A stretch of 64,000 bases of DNA from Pseudomonas sp. ICMP 561 (GCF_002699985.1 NZ_LKBT01000006.1:84073-148072); one strand, 5' to 3'; positions 17,195-26,772 are shown, numbered from the stretch's first letter. The notes: generated by a model from the sequence alone, not told the origin. A program made the numbers and translations.

Positions 17195-17875
17195 GGCGTT
17201 CACATCATCGGCACCTATCGCAGCGGCGTCGCAGAAGCCGAATCGCTGAAGCAGGAAATCCAGGCAATAGGCGGCAAAGTAGCGATGCTGCCGCTCGACA
17301 TCACCAACACCGCCAGCTACCCGGCTTTTGCAAGCGCTGTAACGGAGACGTTAAAGACCGGGTTCGGCCGCGAGCGCTTCGACTTCCTGGTCAACAATGC
17401 GGGCAATGGTCTCTTCGCGAACTTCACTGACGCAACCGAAGACCAGTTTGCCTCACTGGTCGCTACCCACCTTCGCGGTCCTGTTTTTCTGACGCAGAAG
17501 CTGCTGCCACTGGTGGAAGATGCTGGTCGCATCCTGAACGTTTCGTCCGGCTTCGTGCTCTTTACGTTGCCGGGTTACAGCCTCTATGCGGCGGTAAAGG
17601 CCGCTGTCGAGGCGCTGACCCGTTACATGGCAGTAGAACTGGGTTCGCGCCAGATTCGGGTGAATGCGATTGCTCCGGGCGCCATTGCCACTGATTTTGG
17701 CGGCGGTGTAGTGCGCGACAATAAAGACGTGAACGCCTATGTAGCACAGGGCATCGCGCTGGGCCGTGTCGGTCTGCCGGATGATATCGGCGGTGCAGTC
17801 GCAGCGATCCTGTCTGACGACATGGCGTGGGCTAACGGGACGACGTTTGATATTTCGGGTGGGCAGTTGCTTTAG
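17195..17875 (+). pseudogene. Short-chain dehydrogenase/reductase, 5'-truncated
   Basis: Homology begins abruptly with GVHIIGTYRS, so the start codon, first strand and TGxxxGIG cofactor loop are gone. The rest is intact: NNAGNG, catalytic S in ILNVSSG, YSLYAAVKAA (YxxxK), the PGAIATD loop and NGTTFDISGGQLL at the end. Without the Rossmann loop it cannot bind NAD(P). The in-frame codons before 17195 are antisense to the AraC remnant. Confidence 0.75.
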
Positions 17876-17911
17876 TCGCAGCGGCATTACCCCCTGCCCT
17901 CTCGCCGCCTT

Positions 17912-18472
17912 TTACTTGAAGCGAGCCTCCATCTCCTCGAGGCTCAGGGCATTCTGCTCGTCAAAGGCGGCCCGGCGCTCAATGGCTACACGCTCGATGC
18001 GATGGTCTTCAAGTTCGTCGCTGGGAAATGCTGAAACCGCCATAGCCTCATCCTGAACACTCCGACTCCCCAACCGCTCATAAAACCGCAACAAATACCC
18101 ATCCGGATCAGCTACCACGAACTGCCGATTCCCGTTCTCCTCTGCGCCCACCCGATACCAGCGATCCTCCACCGGCAGGAACAATTTGATGTGGTGTTCG
18201 GCGAGCGAGCGAAGCAATGGCTCAACAGATGGCACTCGAATCTGGACATTAAGGCCCCTGCCGAATGGATAATGATCCGGCTGATAGCCTTGCTCGAATG
18301 TTCTGCCTTCGCCAATCTGGTCGATCATCAATTCTGCGTCGCCTAATGCCAGGTAGCAGAAGCCCTCCTCGGGGCGCTCGTATTGGCAGGTGAAGCCGAG
18401 GATTTCGCAGTAGAAGCGCTTTGAAGCGCGCCAGTCAGAAACTGAAAACTCCGGAACGAGGGCATTGCCCAT
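17912..18472 (-). CDS. VOC-family (glyoxalase/bleomycin-resistance-like) protein
   Basis: 186 aa. Residues 1-135 show the vicinal oxygen chelate fold: LVPEFSVSDWRASKRFYCEIL, GFCYLALGDAELMI, FVVADPDGYLLRFYERLG. A charged tail of about 45 residues (ELEDHRIERVAIERRAAF) is not part of the usual domain. Metal ligands of true glyoxalase are not clear, so the substrate is unknown. Confidence 0.8.
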   Translation of the reverse strand: MGNALVPEFSVSDWRASKRFYCEILGFTCQYERPEEGFCYLALGDAELMIDQIGEGRTFEQGYQPDHYPFGRGLNVQIRVPSVEPLLRSLAEHHIKLFLPVEDRWYRVGAEENGNRQFVVADPDGYLLRFYERLGSRSVQDEAMAVSAFPSDELEDHRIERVAIERRAAFDEQNALSLEEMEARFK

Positions 18473-18751
18473 GGTGAACCTCTCTCACTAATCGCTTCAA
18501 TCAAGCATCTTAGAGGCCCCCCTAAAAAAAATAAAACAATATGACTTTAATAGACCAACAAAATAACAATATTTAATAATAAACCATACCAACAAACCCG
18601 CTCACTCTCCTTTTTCGACCGACAAACCGTGCCAGGCAGGGCGTGGCAGTGGGGCTATCGTAATCGGCGGTCGGTAATTCTTAACCCCGCCCCGTCATCC
18701 ATGCTTTAAGAACCTCTGTTAGGCTTTGCCCTACCTTTCAAGGAATCGCCA
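18473..18751. other. Intergenic, AT-rich in its centre
   Basis: 18520-18600 is strongly AT-rich. No gene or clear hairpin seen; presumably promoters for the flanking divergent genes. Confidence 0.3.
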
Positions 18752-19048
18752 ATGAAATCCAGCTTTAAAACTTTGGCTATTTTGCTGTCACTCGTGCTCT
18801 CAGGATGCGATGAGTCAACCGAGATGTCTTGCCCCGATAACGGTGAGCAGTTCTGGCTGCAATCACTGGATGCTTATTTTTTACGGCACCCTGAGCACGT
18901 GAAAACAACACCCTACGAACTAAAGCCGGGGGCATCGTATGACTCCAGAACGAACTGGTGGACAGTGCCGTTCGACATCGGGCAGAAAAGGCTTAAGGCG
19001 TTGATGAACTGTGATGGCCACATTGAGATCAGCGGGCGCAAATCCTGA
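18752..19048 (+). CDS. Small lipoprotein of unknown function
   Basis: 98 aa with a lipoprotein signal: MKSSFKTLAILLSLVLSGC, lipobox LSGC with Cys19. The mature part is short (CPDNGEQFWLQSLDAYFLRHPE ... WWTVPFDIGQ) with two further Cys. AAGGAA precedes the ATG. No family recognised. Confidence 0.65.
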   Translation: MKSSFKTLAILLSLVLSGCDESTEMSCPDNGEQFWLQSLDAYFLRHPEHVKTTPYELKPGASYDSRTNWWTVPFDIGQKRLKALMNCDGHIEISGRKS

Positions 19049-19164
19049 AGGCAAAAAACGCAGCATCAGGCAAAGCCCTCGCAGTATCGAGCTACGCCGT
19101 CAGCTCAGATGCGGGTTAGGTTCTTCCCCACAAGAATCCTGATAACCGCAACGGAGTGAACGAC

Positions 19165-19665
19165 ATGCGCACATGGCTAAAAACGTTTTTTCGACTTCAA
19201 GCTGCTGCCCTGCTATCGGTCTTTTTAACAGGCACGGTATGGGCGACTGACAATGCAGCGCAGCCTTCAAATGCAGAGTTGGTCCGCCAATCGTTTGTGA
19301 ATTGGCAGCAAGGCAAAGGCACCACCTTCGACCTGTTGGCGCCTGACGCTGAGTGGACCGTCGCGGGGTCCAGCCCTGTTTCTGGCCTTTACAAAGGCAA
19401 ACAGGACTTCCTGGAGCGAGCTGTAAAACCGATCAGCGCGCGGCTGGCCAGCCCGGTCAAACCTGTTGTCCTGAGCATTGTTGCTGAAGGCGATGTAGTG
19501 GTTGTGCTGTGGAACGGTGAAGCGACGGCACTGGATCAGCAGCCGTACAGAAACAGTTACCTGTGGCACCTGACGTTCAAGGATGGGCAGATCACGCAGG
19601 CGAAGGCATTTCTGGATACGTATGTGTTGAATGATTTGATAGAGCGGGTGAAGCCGGAGGCGTGA
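19165..19665 (+). CDS. Secreted SnoaL/NTF2-like protein
   Basis: 166 aa from the ATG at 19165 (GGAG eight bases upstream; a GTG at 19156 is less likely). Signal peptide ending near TVWATD. The rest is a SnoaL-like cone fold: AELVRQSFVNWQQGKGTTFDLLAPDAEWTV, an SGLYKGKQDFLERA helix and AKAFLDTYVLNDLI. Such proteins bind or isomerise small hydrophobic molecules; no specific substrate can be given. Confidence 0.75.
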   Translation: MRTWLKTFFRLQAAALLSVFLTGTVWATDNAAQPSNAELVRQSFVNWQQGKGTTFDLLAPDAEWTVAGSSPVSGLYKGKQDFLERAVKPISARLASPVKPVVLSIVAEGDVVVVLWNGEATALDQQPYRNSYLWHLTFKDGQITQAKAFLDTYVLNDLIERVKPEA

Positions 19666-19933
19666 AAGCTTCAGCATTTGCCAGACAGGCTCCCGACCAG
19701 AAGGCATATAGGCAACTCTAGATACATCTTTTTCTTTGCTGGGAAAAAGACTCCAGAGCGATCATCCCCTGAAGAGCCAGTGGGAGACGAAAATGCAGTA
19801 TCCAATATGGATGAAATGGGGCGAGAGCTCCTGGTCAACGAGACCGGCTAAACCATTTAGAACAAACGATTCCGCGGATACGGTGTGGAGCATTCTGGTG
19901 ATCGGGATGGTATGGGCAAAAGATGGAGTGATC

Positions 19934-20305
19934 ATGAATATCCGTCCGATTCGAACAGATGAAGAATACCGGGAAGCTCTCAAAGAAATCTCCCCTCTGT
20001 TCGAGCGCGAGCCTGAGCCTGGAACCGCCGAAGGTGATGCATTCGAGGTCATGATTACCTTGATCGAAGCCTATGAATCGAAGACGTTCCCGATTGATTT
20101 ACCGGACGCAATTGAGGCGATCAAATTTCGTATGGAACAATCCGGGCTTACAGCAGCAGATCTGGTGCCTGCCATCGGCAGAACCAATCGTGTTTATGAA
20201 GTGCTGAACCGGAAGCGATCACTGACTCTGCCAATGATCTGGAAGCTCCACGACATGTTTGGCATTCCGGCAGAGAGCCTGATACGCCCTACAAGCGCAG
20301 CTTGA
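19934..20305 (+). CDS. higA: HigA-type antitoxin / XRE helix-turn-helix protein
   Basis: 123 aa from the ATG at 19934 (GGAG five bases upstream). N-terminal IRTDEEYREALKEISPLFE and EGDAFEVMITLIEAYE, then an HTH with FRMEQSGLTAADLVPAIG and YEVLNRKRSLTLPMIWKL: the arrangement of HigA antitoxins that neutralise HigB mRNA interferase. No intact higB lies upstream; the in-frame codons from 19736 end in NDSADTV, faintly like a HigB C-terminus, before the HigA ATG. Confidence 0.75.
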   Translation: MNIRPIRTDEEYREALKEISPLFEREPEPGTAEGDAFEVMITLIEAYESKTFPIDLPDAIEAIKFRMEQSGLTAADLVPAIGRTNRVYEVLNRKRSLTLPMIWKLHDMFGIPAESLIRPTSAA

Positions 20306-20457
20306 CCGTCGCTGTCGTTTAGCTGCTGGAATGGAATGCCGGACTGCTGGCACTCCAAACATTACGTCGCTTTTTCTATCCCCTTCCCGCCCGTTTTGGC
20401 CCACTATGGTCGGCTTACTAACCGCCCTCGACCCGGTCGATGGTTTTGGAGCGCGTA

Positions 20458-20706
20458 ATGACACAAGAAAGGCTGGACCTGTTACGGCTGCCAAAGCCTA
20501 TTCGTGGGCCTATTGATAAGCTGCTTCGCTCTCTGGATGCCGCCAGCACTCGCGAAGATGTCGAGAGCGAGGGTGAGTTGCAGATTGCTTTTATCCTTGG
20601 GCTGGAAACCGCCAAGCGTTTGCGGCCGAGTGATGTTGAAGCGCTGTATATGATTTTTGATGATGCGGTGCAGGCAAGACTGGAAGCGTTTGGGCCGCAG
20701 AAGTAG
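20458..20706 (+). CDS. Small protein of unknown function
   Basis: 82 aa from the ATG at 20458 (GGAG at 20445). Almost entirely helical: LPKPIRGPIDKLLRSLD, EGELQIAFILGLETAKRL, DVEALYMIFDDAVQARLEAF. No domain recognised; may be a regulatory partner. Confidence 0.5.
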   Translation: MTQERLDLLRLPKPIRGPIDKLLRSLDAASTREDVESEGELQIAFILGLETAKRLRPSDVEALYMIFDDAVQARLEAFGPQK

Positions 20707-20822
20707 GCGATTGCCGCAACACGGTCGCCAACACCACCTATCTCTGAATTGAAATGCTTTTTCCCCCTGTAGGAGCGCGCTCCGTGCCCCGACACAGGGC
20801 TGTCGCGAAGCAAACATTGGAC

Positions 20823-20896
20823 CTGTAGGAGCTGCCGAAGGCTGCGATTGCGGTGTGTCAGAACAAATGTCTCGCAGCCTTCGGCAGCTCCTACAG
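20823..20896. repeat. REP pair, GTAGGAGCTGCCGAAGG class
   Basis: Two facing copies of CTGTAGGAGCTGCCGAAGG around a short spacer, forming a long hairpin. The same class recurs at 31634, 33826 and 36671. Confidence 0.85.
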
Positions 20897-20935
20897 AAAA
20901 TGCATTTCAAGCCATTAGTTTGCATTTTGTCTGAC

Positions 20936-21020
20936 GAGCGCGCTTGCCCGCGATTCGGTATGTCAGTCGATAAACATATCGCCTGTGCCGTCGCAATCGC
21001 GGGCAAGCGCGCTCCTACAG
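20936..21020. repeat. REP pair, GAGCGCGCTTGCCCGCGAT class
   Basis: GAGCGCGCTTGCCCGCGAT and its reverse complement ending CTCCTACAG face each other. It adjoins the previous REP pair, making a BIME-like cluster. Confidence 0.75.
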
Positions 21021-21048
21021 GTCCCCCCGCTGCGCGAAAGCTGGGCTG

Positions 21049-21597
21049 TTACTTAACCAACTCAATCTTCTTCACAAACACCAACATCTCGTCCTCTGCG
21101 GGCCCGGCGATGCGGTCTTTGTTGGGCTCACTCGCCACGGTGACTTTGACGTTCCTGCCTGCTATGTTGGGCAGCAAGGTAGCCTCCCCTTCGTCTTCAG
21201 CGATAAACCAAGAGCCGCATTTGCCATCGCAATAAGCCGTGAAGCGACGGCCGTCGTTGAGCAGTACGGTGACGGTGTGATCATCGATACCGCTGCCGGA
21301 AATCAGCGCACCCTGAAAGGTTTCAGGTTTTGTGAGGGCGAACGTGCAGAAGTCAGGCGCGGTCCCGTCATCGGCCAACATCCCGCAGCCGCGCTCGACT
21401 TCGCTGTTGATCATTTCGCAGCTATTGGCCGCGTTGCACGGTGGTCGGGTTGCGGGCGATACGCTGATGCATTGCTTCACGAGTAACGCCGAGCGCTTAT
21501 CACCGATGGCTTCAGCGCAGGATTTGTCTGCTGCATTTGCCTGGAAGACGCCGAGCACGCTGAACAGAAACAAGAACATCAGGCTTTTTGTTTTCAT
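21049..21597 (-). CDS. Secreted Cys-rich protein of unknown function
   Basis: 182 aa with a signal peptide (MKTKSLMFLFLFSVLGVFQANA). The mature protein has paired Cys (CNAANSCEM, CGMLADDGTAPDFC, CDGKCG), suggesting disulfides in the periplasm, and a C-terminal beta-rich half ending VFVKKIELVK. No known domain. Confidence 0.6.
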   Translation of the reverse strand: MKTKSLMFLFLFSVLGVFQANAADKSCAEAIGDKRSALLVKQCISVSPATRPPCNAANSCEMINSEVERGCGMLADDGTAPDFCTFALTKPETFQGALISGSGIDDHTVTVLLNDGRRFTAYCDGKCGSWFIAEDEGEATLLPNIAGRNVKVTVASEPNKDRIAGPAEDEMLVFVKKIELVK

Positions 21598-21679
21598 GGT
21601 TTTTCCTGGCGACAGGTCGGGTATCGATGCTCGGAGTATTGCAGAGGGCGGCCGCTTTCACACAGCTGACTAAGAGCCC

Positions 21680-21862
21680 TCAGCCTTTCTTCTTGTTCAG
21701 GCTTTTCAAACGCTGACTGGCGCGCTGCACGGTGGCCATTTTCTCGGGGCGATTCATGCGACGCCATTTGCGGATATCTTCCTTGTTTCGGCCGCAACTC
21801 ACGCAAAGATCACCGCTGAGCTGGCAAACCGAGGTGCAGGGATTTTCAATGTCCTTTGCCAC
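21680..21862 (-). CDS. DUF1289 zinc-binding-type small protein
   Basis: 60 aa with the DUF1289 pattern NPCTSVCQLSGDLCVSCGRNKEDI and W in RKWRRM. Four Cys suggest a small metal site. It follows the next gene closely (3 bases), so the two are likely cotranscribed. Confidence 0.8.
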   Translation of the reverse strand: MAKDIENPCTSVCQLSGDLCVSCGRNKEDIRKWRRMNRPEKMATVQRASQRLKSLNKKKG

Positions 21863-21865
21863 GCT

Positions 21866-22225
21866 TCAACCCCGCGCCAGACGTTGCTGCCAGTTGCCGC
21901 CATTGGCACGCTGACATTGTTCTTCGCTGTCGAACTGCACCCGCTTGCTGACATCGGCAATGACGATATCGGCGTCTTCGAGCGCCTGGGCAGTCAGCTC
22001 AACCATGCGTTCACGTTGGCCACTGGCGAGGGCCTGGTCTTTCTGGATGTCTGTATCGAAGATCCACACCACGCGCAGGCTGGCAGGAAAAGCTGCGTAA
22101 TCCACCTCGTGGGTCAGCCACGAAAAGCCGACGATCTCTGCTTTTGCGGTTTCGCACGCCTCGGTCAGGGTAGACGCCAGGCGACGCTCGATACGTGCCT
22201 GATCGCGTTTGCTTAACGGCGGCAT
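21866..22225 (-). CDS. Conserved Pseudomonas protein of unknown function
   Basis: 119 aa from the ATG at 22225 (AAGGA upstream). LSKRDQARIERRLASTLTEAC, then GFSWLTHEVDYAAFPASLRVVWIFD, and ALEDADIVIADVSKRVQFD. Databases often label such proteins as Fis regulators, but no HTH is apparent to me. Upstream partner of the DUF1289 gene. Confidence 0.6.
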   Translation of the reverse strand: MPPLSKRDQARIERRLASTLTEACETAKAEIVGFSWLTHEVDYAAFPASLRVVWIFDTDIQKDQALASGQRERMVELTAQALEDADIVIADVSKRVQFDSEEQCQRANGGNWQQRLARG

Positions 22226-22466
22226 GGCGGGGTCCTTGGATGAATTCGATAAGACGGCAATCATACGTTACCTGGCAGCGTCATCCATAAGCACTGAGCG
22301 TTGTAGGATCGGTCTCGATTTCCGCCAACGCCGCCCGCTGGGTTGTTTACGGGAAATCGCTTCTCTAATCTCCCGCCCGTCGCTGCACATCAGCGACCGG
22401 GTTTAGTCGCCTGACTCACAGAAAATCTTAAACATCCCGCTATAGGCATCTACTAGCCTTTGTTAT

Positions 22467-22542
22467 GGCGGCTGTATGCGGGGCACTTTCGAGTGCGCCG
22501 ATTTTCTGTGATCGGTCGACTAACCCTCATACAGCTGCCACC
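22467..22542 (+). ncRNA. Structured leader RNA, copy 2
   Basis: Closing stem GGCGGCTGTATGCGGG with CCCTCATACAGCTGCCACC, a GCACT-UUCG-AGTGC hairpin and a CCGAT/ATCGG hairpin. Same three-way shape as copy 1 at 12201 with changed but still paired stems. It lies 57 bases before the GTG of the DUF3077 gene. Confidence 0.65.
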
Positions 22543-22598
22543 CCTTCACGATTCCTGAAGGTTGCAGCTACCCGGTTACGCATAAGGAGATCAACACG

Positions 22599-22850
22599 GT
22601 GAAGAACAACCCAACCGAACTTTGCACCCTTAACCGCTTCTTTTCCGTACGCACGGACATCAGCCAGGAAGACGTCCTCTCACACACCGCCGACCTGCTG
22701 CGCTGCGCAACCAGCGCCGCTTACGAAGCCGCCGACAACCTGCACGGCGCGCAACGCGACCACGCCATGTCCGTGATGCATCTGGTGGAAATGGCTCAGG
22801 CCATGGTGGATGGGTTGCTGGATCGTAAGCAGGCTGAATGTGTGAGTTGA
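22599..22850 (+). CDS. DUF3077 small protein
   Basis: 83 aa, GTG start with AAGGAGA 8 bases upstream. FSVRTDISQEDVLSHTADLLRCATSAAYEAAD and VMHLVEMAQAMVDGLLDRK match DUF3077, a helical family common in Pseudomonas with no known function. The structured leader upstream is the main clue to its regulation. Confidence 0.75.
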   Translation: MKNNPTELCTLNRFFSVRTDISQEDVLSHTADLLRCATSAAYEAADNLHGAQRDHAMSVMHLVEMAQAMVDGLLDRKQAECVS

Positions 22851-23013
22851 AGGTTCGTAAGGTGCGAACAGAATGACTGATACGTGGACTCGGTAGCCTA
22901 CTGACCTCTCACATTTAACGGCTATTTTCCTACGCCAGCCCCCGAACTTTTCCCACTCGAAACCCTCGAACCTGACGCTTTGTTTTCACATTTTTTTCAC
23001 AAGGAGTTGAAAA

Positions 23014-23766
23014 GTGTCTATTCGTTTTGCATCCCGCCTGTTGAAACTCTCCGCCCTCACCACTCTGCTGGCCGCGCCTTATGCGATGGCAGCGACGGCT
23101 ACCGACCCGATCTTCACCGCTGGTTTGCTGGGCAGCTACGGTGATTTCAAGCTGGAAGGCGGCAGCGAGTCGGATAAAGAACACATGCCGCAGGGCGGTC
23201 TGTTTTTCAACTTCGGCAACAAGCTGACAGCCGAGTCGGGCTTTATTTATCAAGCAGGTGTTGAGGCCAGGTACGGAAAGAAGAGCGACAACAAGCTCAA
23301 GGAAGGCCAGGGTGATGTAGACCTGGGCTGGCGTGCGGCGCTGGATGCGCGCAATTTCGTTGATGTGATCGTCGGTGGTGGCTATGGCTGGACGCGTTAC
23401 GAGCCGGACTCTGATGAGTTCGACATCGAAATGACCGCCCGCTCGCCGTTTGCCAAGGCCGCGCTGGGTTACAACCACAAGTTCGACCAAGGCACGATGC
23501 GTGTCGAGCTGGGCGCGCGTCGCACGATCAACTCCGACACCTACATCAAGGTCAATGATCTGGGCAGCGACACGGTCGACCTCAAGGACCGTACCAACCC
23601 TTATGCCGAAGTCAGCTTCCTGATGAACCAGAACGGTTCGCTGCCGCTGACGGCGGGTGTTTATTACACCCGCACCGAGTACAAGCTCGATCAGGACTCG
23701 GATGTGGCCGACAACACCAAACTCAAGCGCGATGAGTATGGCGTGAAGGTTGGTTTGGCGTTCTGA
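23014..23766 (+). CDS. Outer-membrane beta-barrel protein
   Basis: 250 aa; GTG start after AAGGAG. Signal peptide ends near AMAATA. The mature protein alternates hydrophobic and polar residues (ALGYNHKFDQGTMRVELGAR, LTAGVYYTRTEYKL) and ends with a terminal Phe (VKVGLAF), the outer-membrane insertion signal. It resembles small 8-stranded barrels of the opacity/OmpW kind; no specific substrate. Confidence 0.7.
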   Translation: MSIRFASRLLKLSALTTLLAAPYAMAATATDPIFTAGLLGSYGDFKLEGGSESDKEHMPQGGLFFNFGNKLTAESGFIYQAGVEARYGKKSDNKLKEGQGDVDLGWRAALDARNFVDVIVGGGYGWTRYEPDSDEFDIEMTARSPFAKAALGYNHKFDQGTMRVELGARRTINSDTYIKVNDLGSDTVDLKDRTNPYAEVSFLMNQNGSLPLTAGVYYTRTEYKLDQDSDVADNTKLKRDEYGVKVGLAF

Positions 23767-23806
23767 TGTAAAGGCTTCATGCTTTCCTGCGGGTTCAACT
23801 GAACCC

Positions 23807-23952
23807 GCGCAGACTGTGTGAAAACGTAGCGAGCGACGGCAAGACAAGGCAAAAAAAGGCGAAAAAGCGGAGTCTAGGTGTTCTAAATGAGCATTTTTCG
23901 CCTGTTTTTAACGCAGTATTGCCGAGCGCAGTAGTTTTCACACAGTCTGCGC
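23807..23952. mobile_element. 146-bp palindromic MITE-like element
   Basis: Perfect 19-bp terminal inverted repeats, GCGCAGACTGTGTGAAAAC at 23807-23825 and its complement at 23934-23952. The inside is also an imperfect palindrome (AAGGCGAAAAA / TTTTTCGCCT), so the whole could fold as one hairpin. No coding capacity. Confidence 0.65.
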
Positions 23953-24022
23953 AGGACCGGGTTTAGCCGGTCCTACAACGCCGACAAATGCGCGGTGTCA
24001 TCTCCACAAGGTCTGGCGATCA

Positions 24023-24586
24023 ATGGAACCAAGACAAAAGAACTGCGAGCACTGTGGTGCTGTAAACCAGTGGGTAAATCCAGGCCTGTCGCGCGAGTGT
24101 GTGAGTTGTCATAAGGGCATGGACTGGACACTGGATATAACGTGTCGAAACTGCAGCAAGCACAACAAGGTGCGGCCCAACGGGGTAAAGGAAGCGAAGT
24201 GTTTGCGTTGCCACAAGCCGCTGATCTGGACGTTGCACCCCGAGCTATATACCAAGAAACGACTGCCATTGGCCGCGCGCGTGCTGCTGGGGGCGCTTTC
24301 CTTGTTTCTTATAACGATCGTGATAAAAGCGCTGATTTATCAGGAAATAGAGATCTTTTATCCGGGCAGGCACGGCAATTCCTCATGGTTTTACTTTGCA
24401 GGTCGGGACATGATCTGGCCGGTGGCTTCACTTCTCTCTTGGGCCGTTAGCGCGTTAGCCCCAATCGTCAATCATTACGACAAGAGGTTTAACGAGCGCA
24501 GCTATCGGAACCTGATCATCTTCAGCCTCGTCACAGGGTTTGTCCTGCATCTACTGTCTATCCCGTTCGGAATGAAGGTGGCGTAG
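24023..24586 (+). CDS. Zinc-ribbon membrane protein
   Basis: 187 aa. Four CxxC knuckles in the first 70 residues (CEHC, CVSC, CRNC, CLRC) suggest two cytoplasmic zinc ribbons. Three hydrophobic segments follow: LLGALSLFLITIVIKALI, MIWPVASLLSWAVSALA and LIIFSLVTGFVLHLLSI. Function unknown; no neighbour indicates one. Confidence 0.7.
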   Translation: MEPRQKNCEHCGAVNQWVNPGLSRECVSCHKGMDWTLDITCRNCSKHNKVRPNGVKEAKCLRCHKPLIWTLHPELYTKKRLPLAARVLLGALSLFLITIVIKALIYQEIEIFYPGRHGNSSWFYFAGRDMIWPVASLLSWAVSALAPIVNHYDKRFNERSYRNLIIFSLVTGFVLHLLSIPFGMKVA

Positions 24587-25078
24587 AGTGCTTTTGGCCG
24601 AGGTGAAGCGCGGCCTTCCATGCCAACCAGGGGCTCACGGCTTGCTGAATCGGGGATTTCCAGCACGGCAGCCACCCTAGGTCGAAGAGTGCTCCCCTTC
24701 ACAACTAACCTTCCTTGTGATTAAAATCGGCTTGCACTTCCTGAACCCAAGCTGAACAACCACTTCATTAATCACCTCGCAAAACAAGCGCCCTGCTTAA
24801 TACTTTGGCAATAGCATCTTTATCAACAATAAACATTCGCATTACAGGTCGGCGAAAACACTAACAAAATCAACCGTGAAAAAAACTTAAAACTGACGTC
24901 AAAAAAATGTTTATTTTAAGTAAATACACTTAACTATCTTTGCGATTGAATTTTACAATCGCCGCTCCTCTGAAACTCCTTGCACACAGTGAAATTTTTT
25001 AACATCTTAGGCGCAAGAGTGATGGCACATGGACATTAAGTCATTCAGCCGTTTCTGAACTTACTTATAGGTGAACTC
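24587..25078. other. Intergenic, AT-rich leader region of the chemoreceptor gene
   Basis: From about 24770 to 25020 the base composition is clearly AT-rich. No gene seen; it should contain the chemoreceptor promoter. Confidence 0.35.
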
Positions 25079-26701
25079 ATGTTCATGAGAAATTTCAAAC
25101 TAACGCCCAGGGCAATGCTCAGTTTTGGCGCTATTTGCTTGCTGATGCTGAGCCTGAGTACCCTCTCGCTCTACAAGATCAGCGAGGTTCACAAATCCAC
25201 CGTAGAGCTGGAAACCGATTGGCTGCCCAGCATACGCCAAGCGGGGAAGATAGATTCCACGCTGCTGCGCCTGCGGCTTGAAGCGCTGCATTACACCGCT
25301 GATGGAGACGACAAAAAAGCTGCGTCGATCATCAAGATGGGGCAGTTGAAAAAAGAGCTGGACGAACAGGTTGGGGCTTACGCCGGGCTGGTGTCCGATC
25401 CAGAAGAACAGCGTCTTTACAACGATATAATGCAAGGCCTTAAACGTTATGAAGAAACACTGGATATATTAATCGCTCAAAGCGAAACCCGTTCAACACA
25501 AGAATCCACTGTCTATATCAACACTGTCACCGTGCCGCTGGCTAATGCCTTGCAAACCTCTATCGATAATCTGATCAGTGTGAATGATAGCGGCGCCACT
25601 CAATCAGGCCTTGCCGCGCAAACGCAATACGATCAGGGCTTTATGTTTACCATTGCGATCATGATTGGCACGATTATTCTGTCGATGTTTATTGCCTTTC
25701 TCTTTACCCGCAGCATCAGCGCACCGGTGAAAAAACTGGTGCAGTCCATCAAGCAGATATCAGAAGGTGACCTGAGATCTACCGTCGAAGTGTCTGGCAA
25801 AGATGAACTAACCGAGTTGCAACTCTCGACCGATGCCATGCTTCAGAGCCTGAAGAGCACGATTCAGCATATCTCGGACTCTTCCGGTCAGTTGGCAGCG
25901 GCGGCGGAAGAAATGAGCTCCATCACCGAAGAATCGCTGTCGGGTATTCAGAAACAGAACATGCAAACCGAACAGGCCGCGACGGCCGTGAACCAGATGA
26001 CAGCGGCCGTTGAAGAAGTCGCACGTAACGCAGTGGCCGCTTCGCAATACACACAGGATTCGGAGAAATCCGCCGCAATCGGTAAAGATAAAGTCGCGGA
26101 AACCATCAAATCGATCAAACAACTCAGCCAGACCGTGCAGCAAACCACCGTTGAAATCGAAGGCCTGGCGACGCAAACCCAGGACATCGCCAAGGTGCTC
26201 GACGTTATTCGCTCGATTGCCGAACAGACCAACTTGTTGGCCTTGAACGCCGCCATTGAAGCCGCGCGCGCAGGTGAACAGGGCCGAGGCTTTGCCGTGG
26301 TCGCTGACGAAGTTCGTGCACTCGCACATCGCACCCAGACCTCGACCCTTGAGATCGAGCAAATGGTCAAAGGCATTCAGACAGGTTCAGGCAAAGCGGT
26401 GCAGGCCATGGTGCAGAGCAACAGTGAGGCCGTCTTGACGCTAACCATCGCGCAGGAAGCCAATATCGCCATCGGCGACATCGCGTCGGCAGTATCTGAC
26501 ATCAACGAACGCAACCTGCTGATTGCCACGGCATCCGAAGAACAAGCGCATGTGTCCCGGTCGGTGGATCAGAATCTGGTCAGTATTCGCGACCTGTCCA
26601 TCCAGAGCTCGTCGGCCGCCAGCCAGACCTCCATTGCCAGCACCGAGCTGTCGAAGCTGGCCGTCGGTTTGAACAGGCTCGTCTCTCGATTTGCCCTGTG
26701 A
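25079..26701 (+). CDS. Methyl-accepting chemotaxis protein
   Basis: 540 aa. TM1 about 11-31, a periplasmic helical domain of about 155 residues of four-helix-bundle type, TM2 about 190-212, HAMP ([21 protein letters not shown]), then a long coiled coil with the conserved hairpin tip [19 protein letters not shown] and [18 protein letters not shown]. It signals to the CheA/CheW array. No C-terminal CheR-docking pentapeptide. AGGTGA precedes the ATG. The ligand cannot be told. Confidence 0.95.
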   Translation: MFMRNFKLTPRAMLSFGAICLLMLSLSTLSLYKISEVHKSTVELETDWLPSIRQAGKIDSTLLRLRLEALHYTADGDDKKAASIIKMGQLKKELDEQVGAYAGLVSDPEEQRLYNDIMQGLKRYEETLDILIAQSETRSTQESTVYINTVTVPLANALQTSIDNLISVNDSGATQSGLAAQTQYDQGFMFTIAIMIGTIILSMFIAFLFTRSISAPVKKLVQSIKQISEGDLRSTVEVSGKDELTELQLSTDAMLQSLKSTIQHISDSSGQLAAAAEEMSSITEESLSGIQKQNMQTEQAATAVNQMTAAVEEVARNAVAASQYTQDSEKSAAIGKDKVAETIKSIKQLSQTVQQTTVEIEGLATQTQDIAKVLDVIRSIAEQTNLLALNAAIEAARAGEQGRGFAVVADEVRALAHRTQTSTLEIEQMVKGIQTGSGKAVQAMVQSNSEAVLTLTIAQEANIAIGDIASAVSDINERNLLIATASEEQAHVSRSVDQNLVSIRDLSIQSSSAASQTSIASTELSKLAVGLNRLVSRFAL

Positions 26702-26772
26702 GCTGAGCGCCCTGCCATTCGTTGCGATTGCCGTATATGGTAGGGCGACTCAGGGCGCAGGTTAAAATTTCC

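Noticed and set aside
12736..18528. GCCCCCCTAAAAA present at 12736 and 18516 as possible island boundaries
   Set aside because: A similar GGCCCCCCTAA also occurs near 7172; the motif is low in complexity and there is no integrase or other sign of a mobile unit.
22930..23847. 305-aa minus-strand ORF
   Set aside because: Antisense to the outer-membrane barrel gene, which has a signal peptide, SD and terminal Phe.
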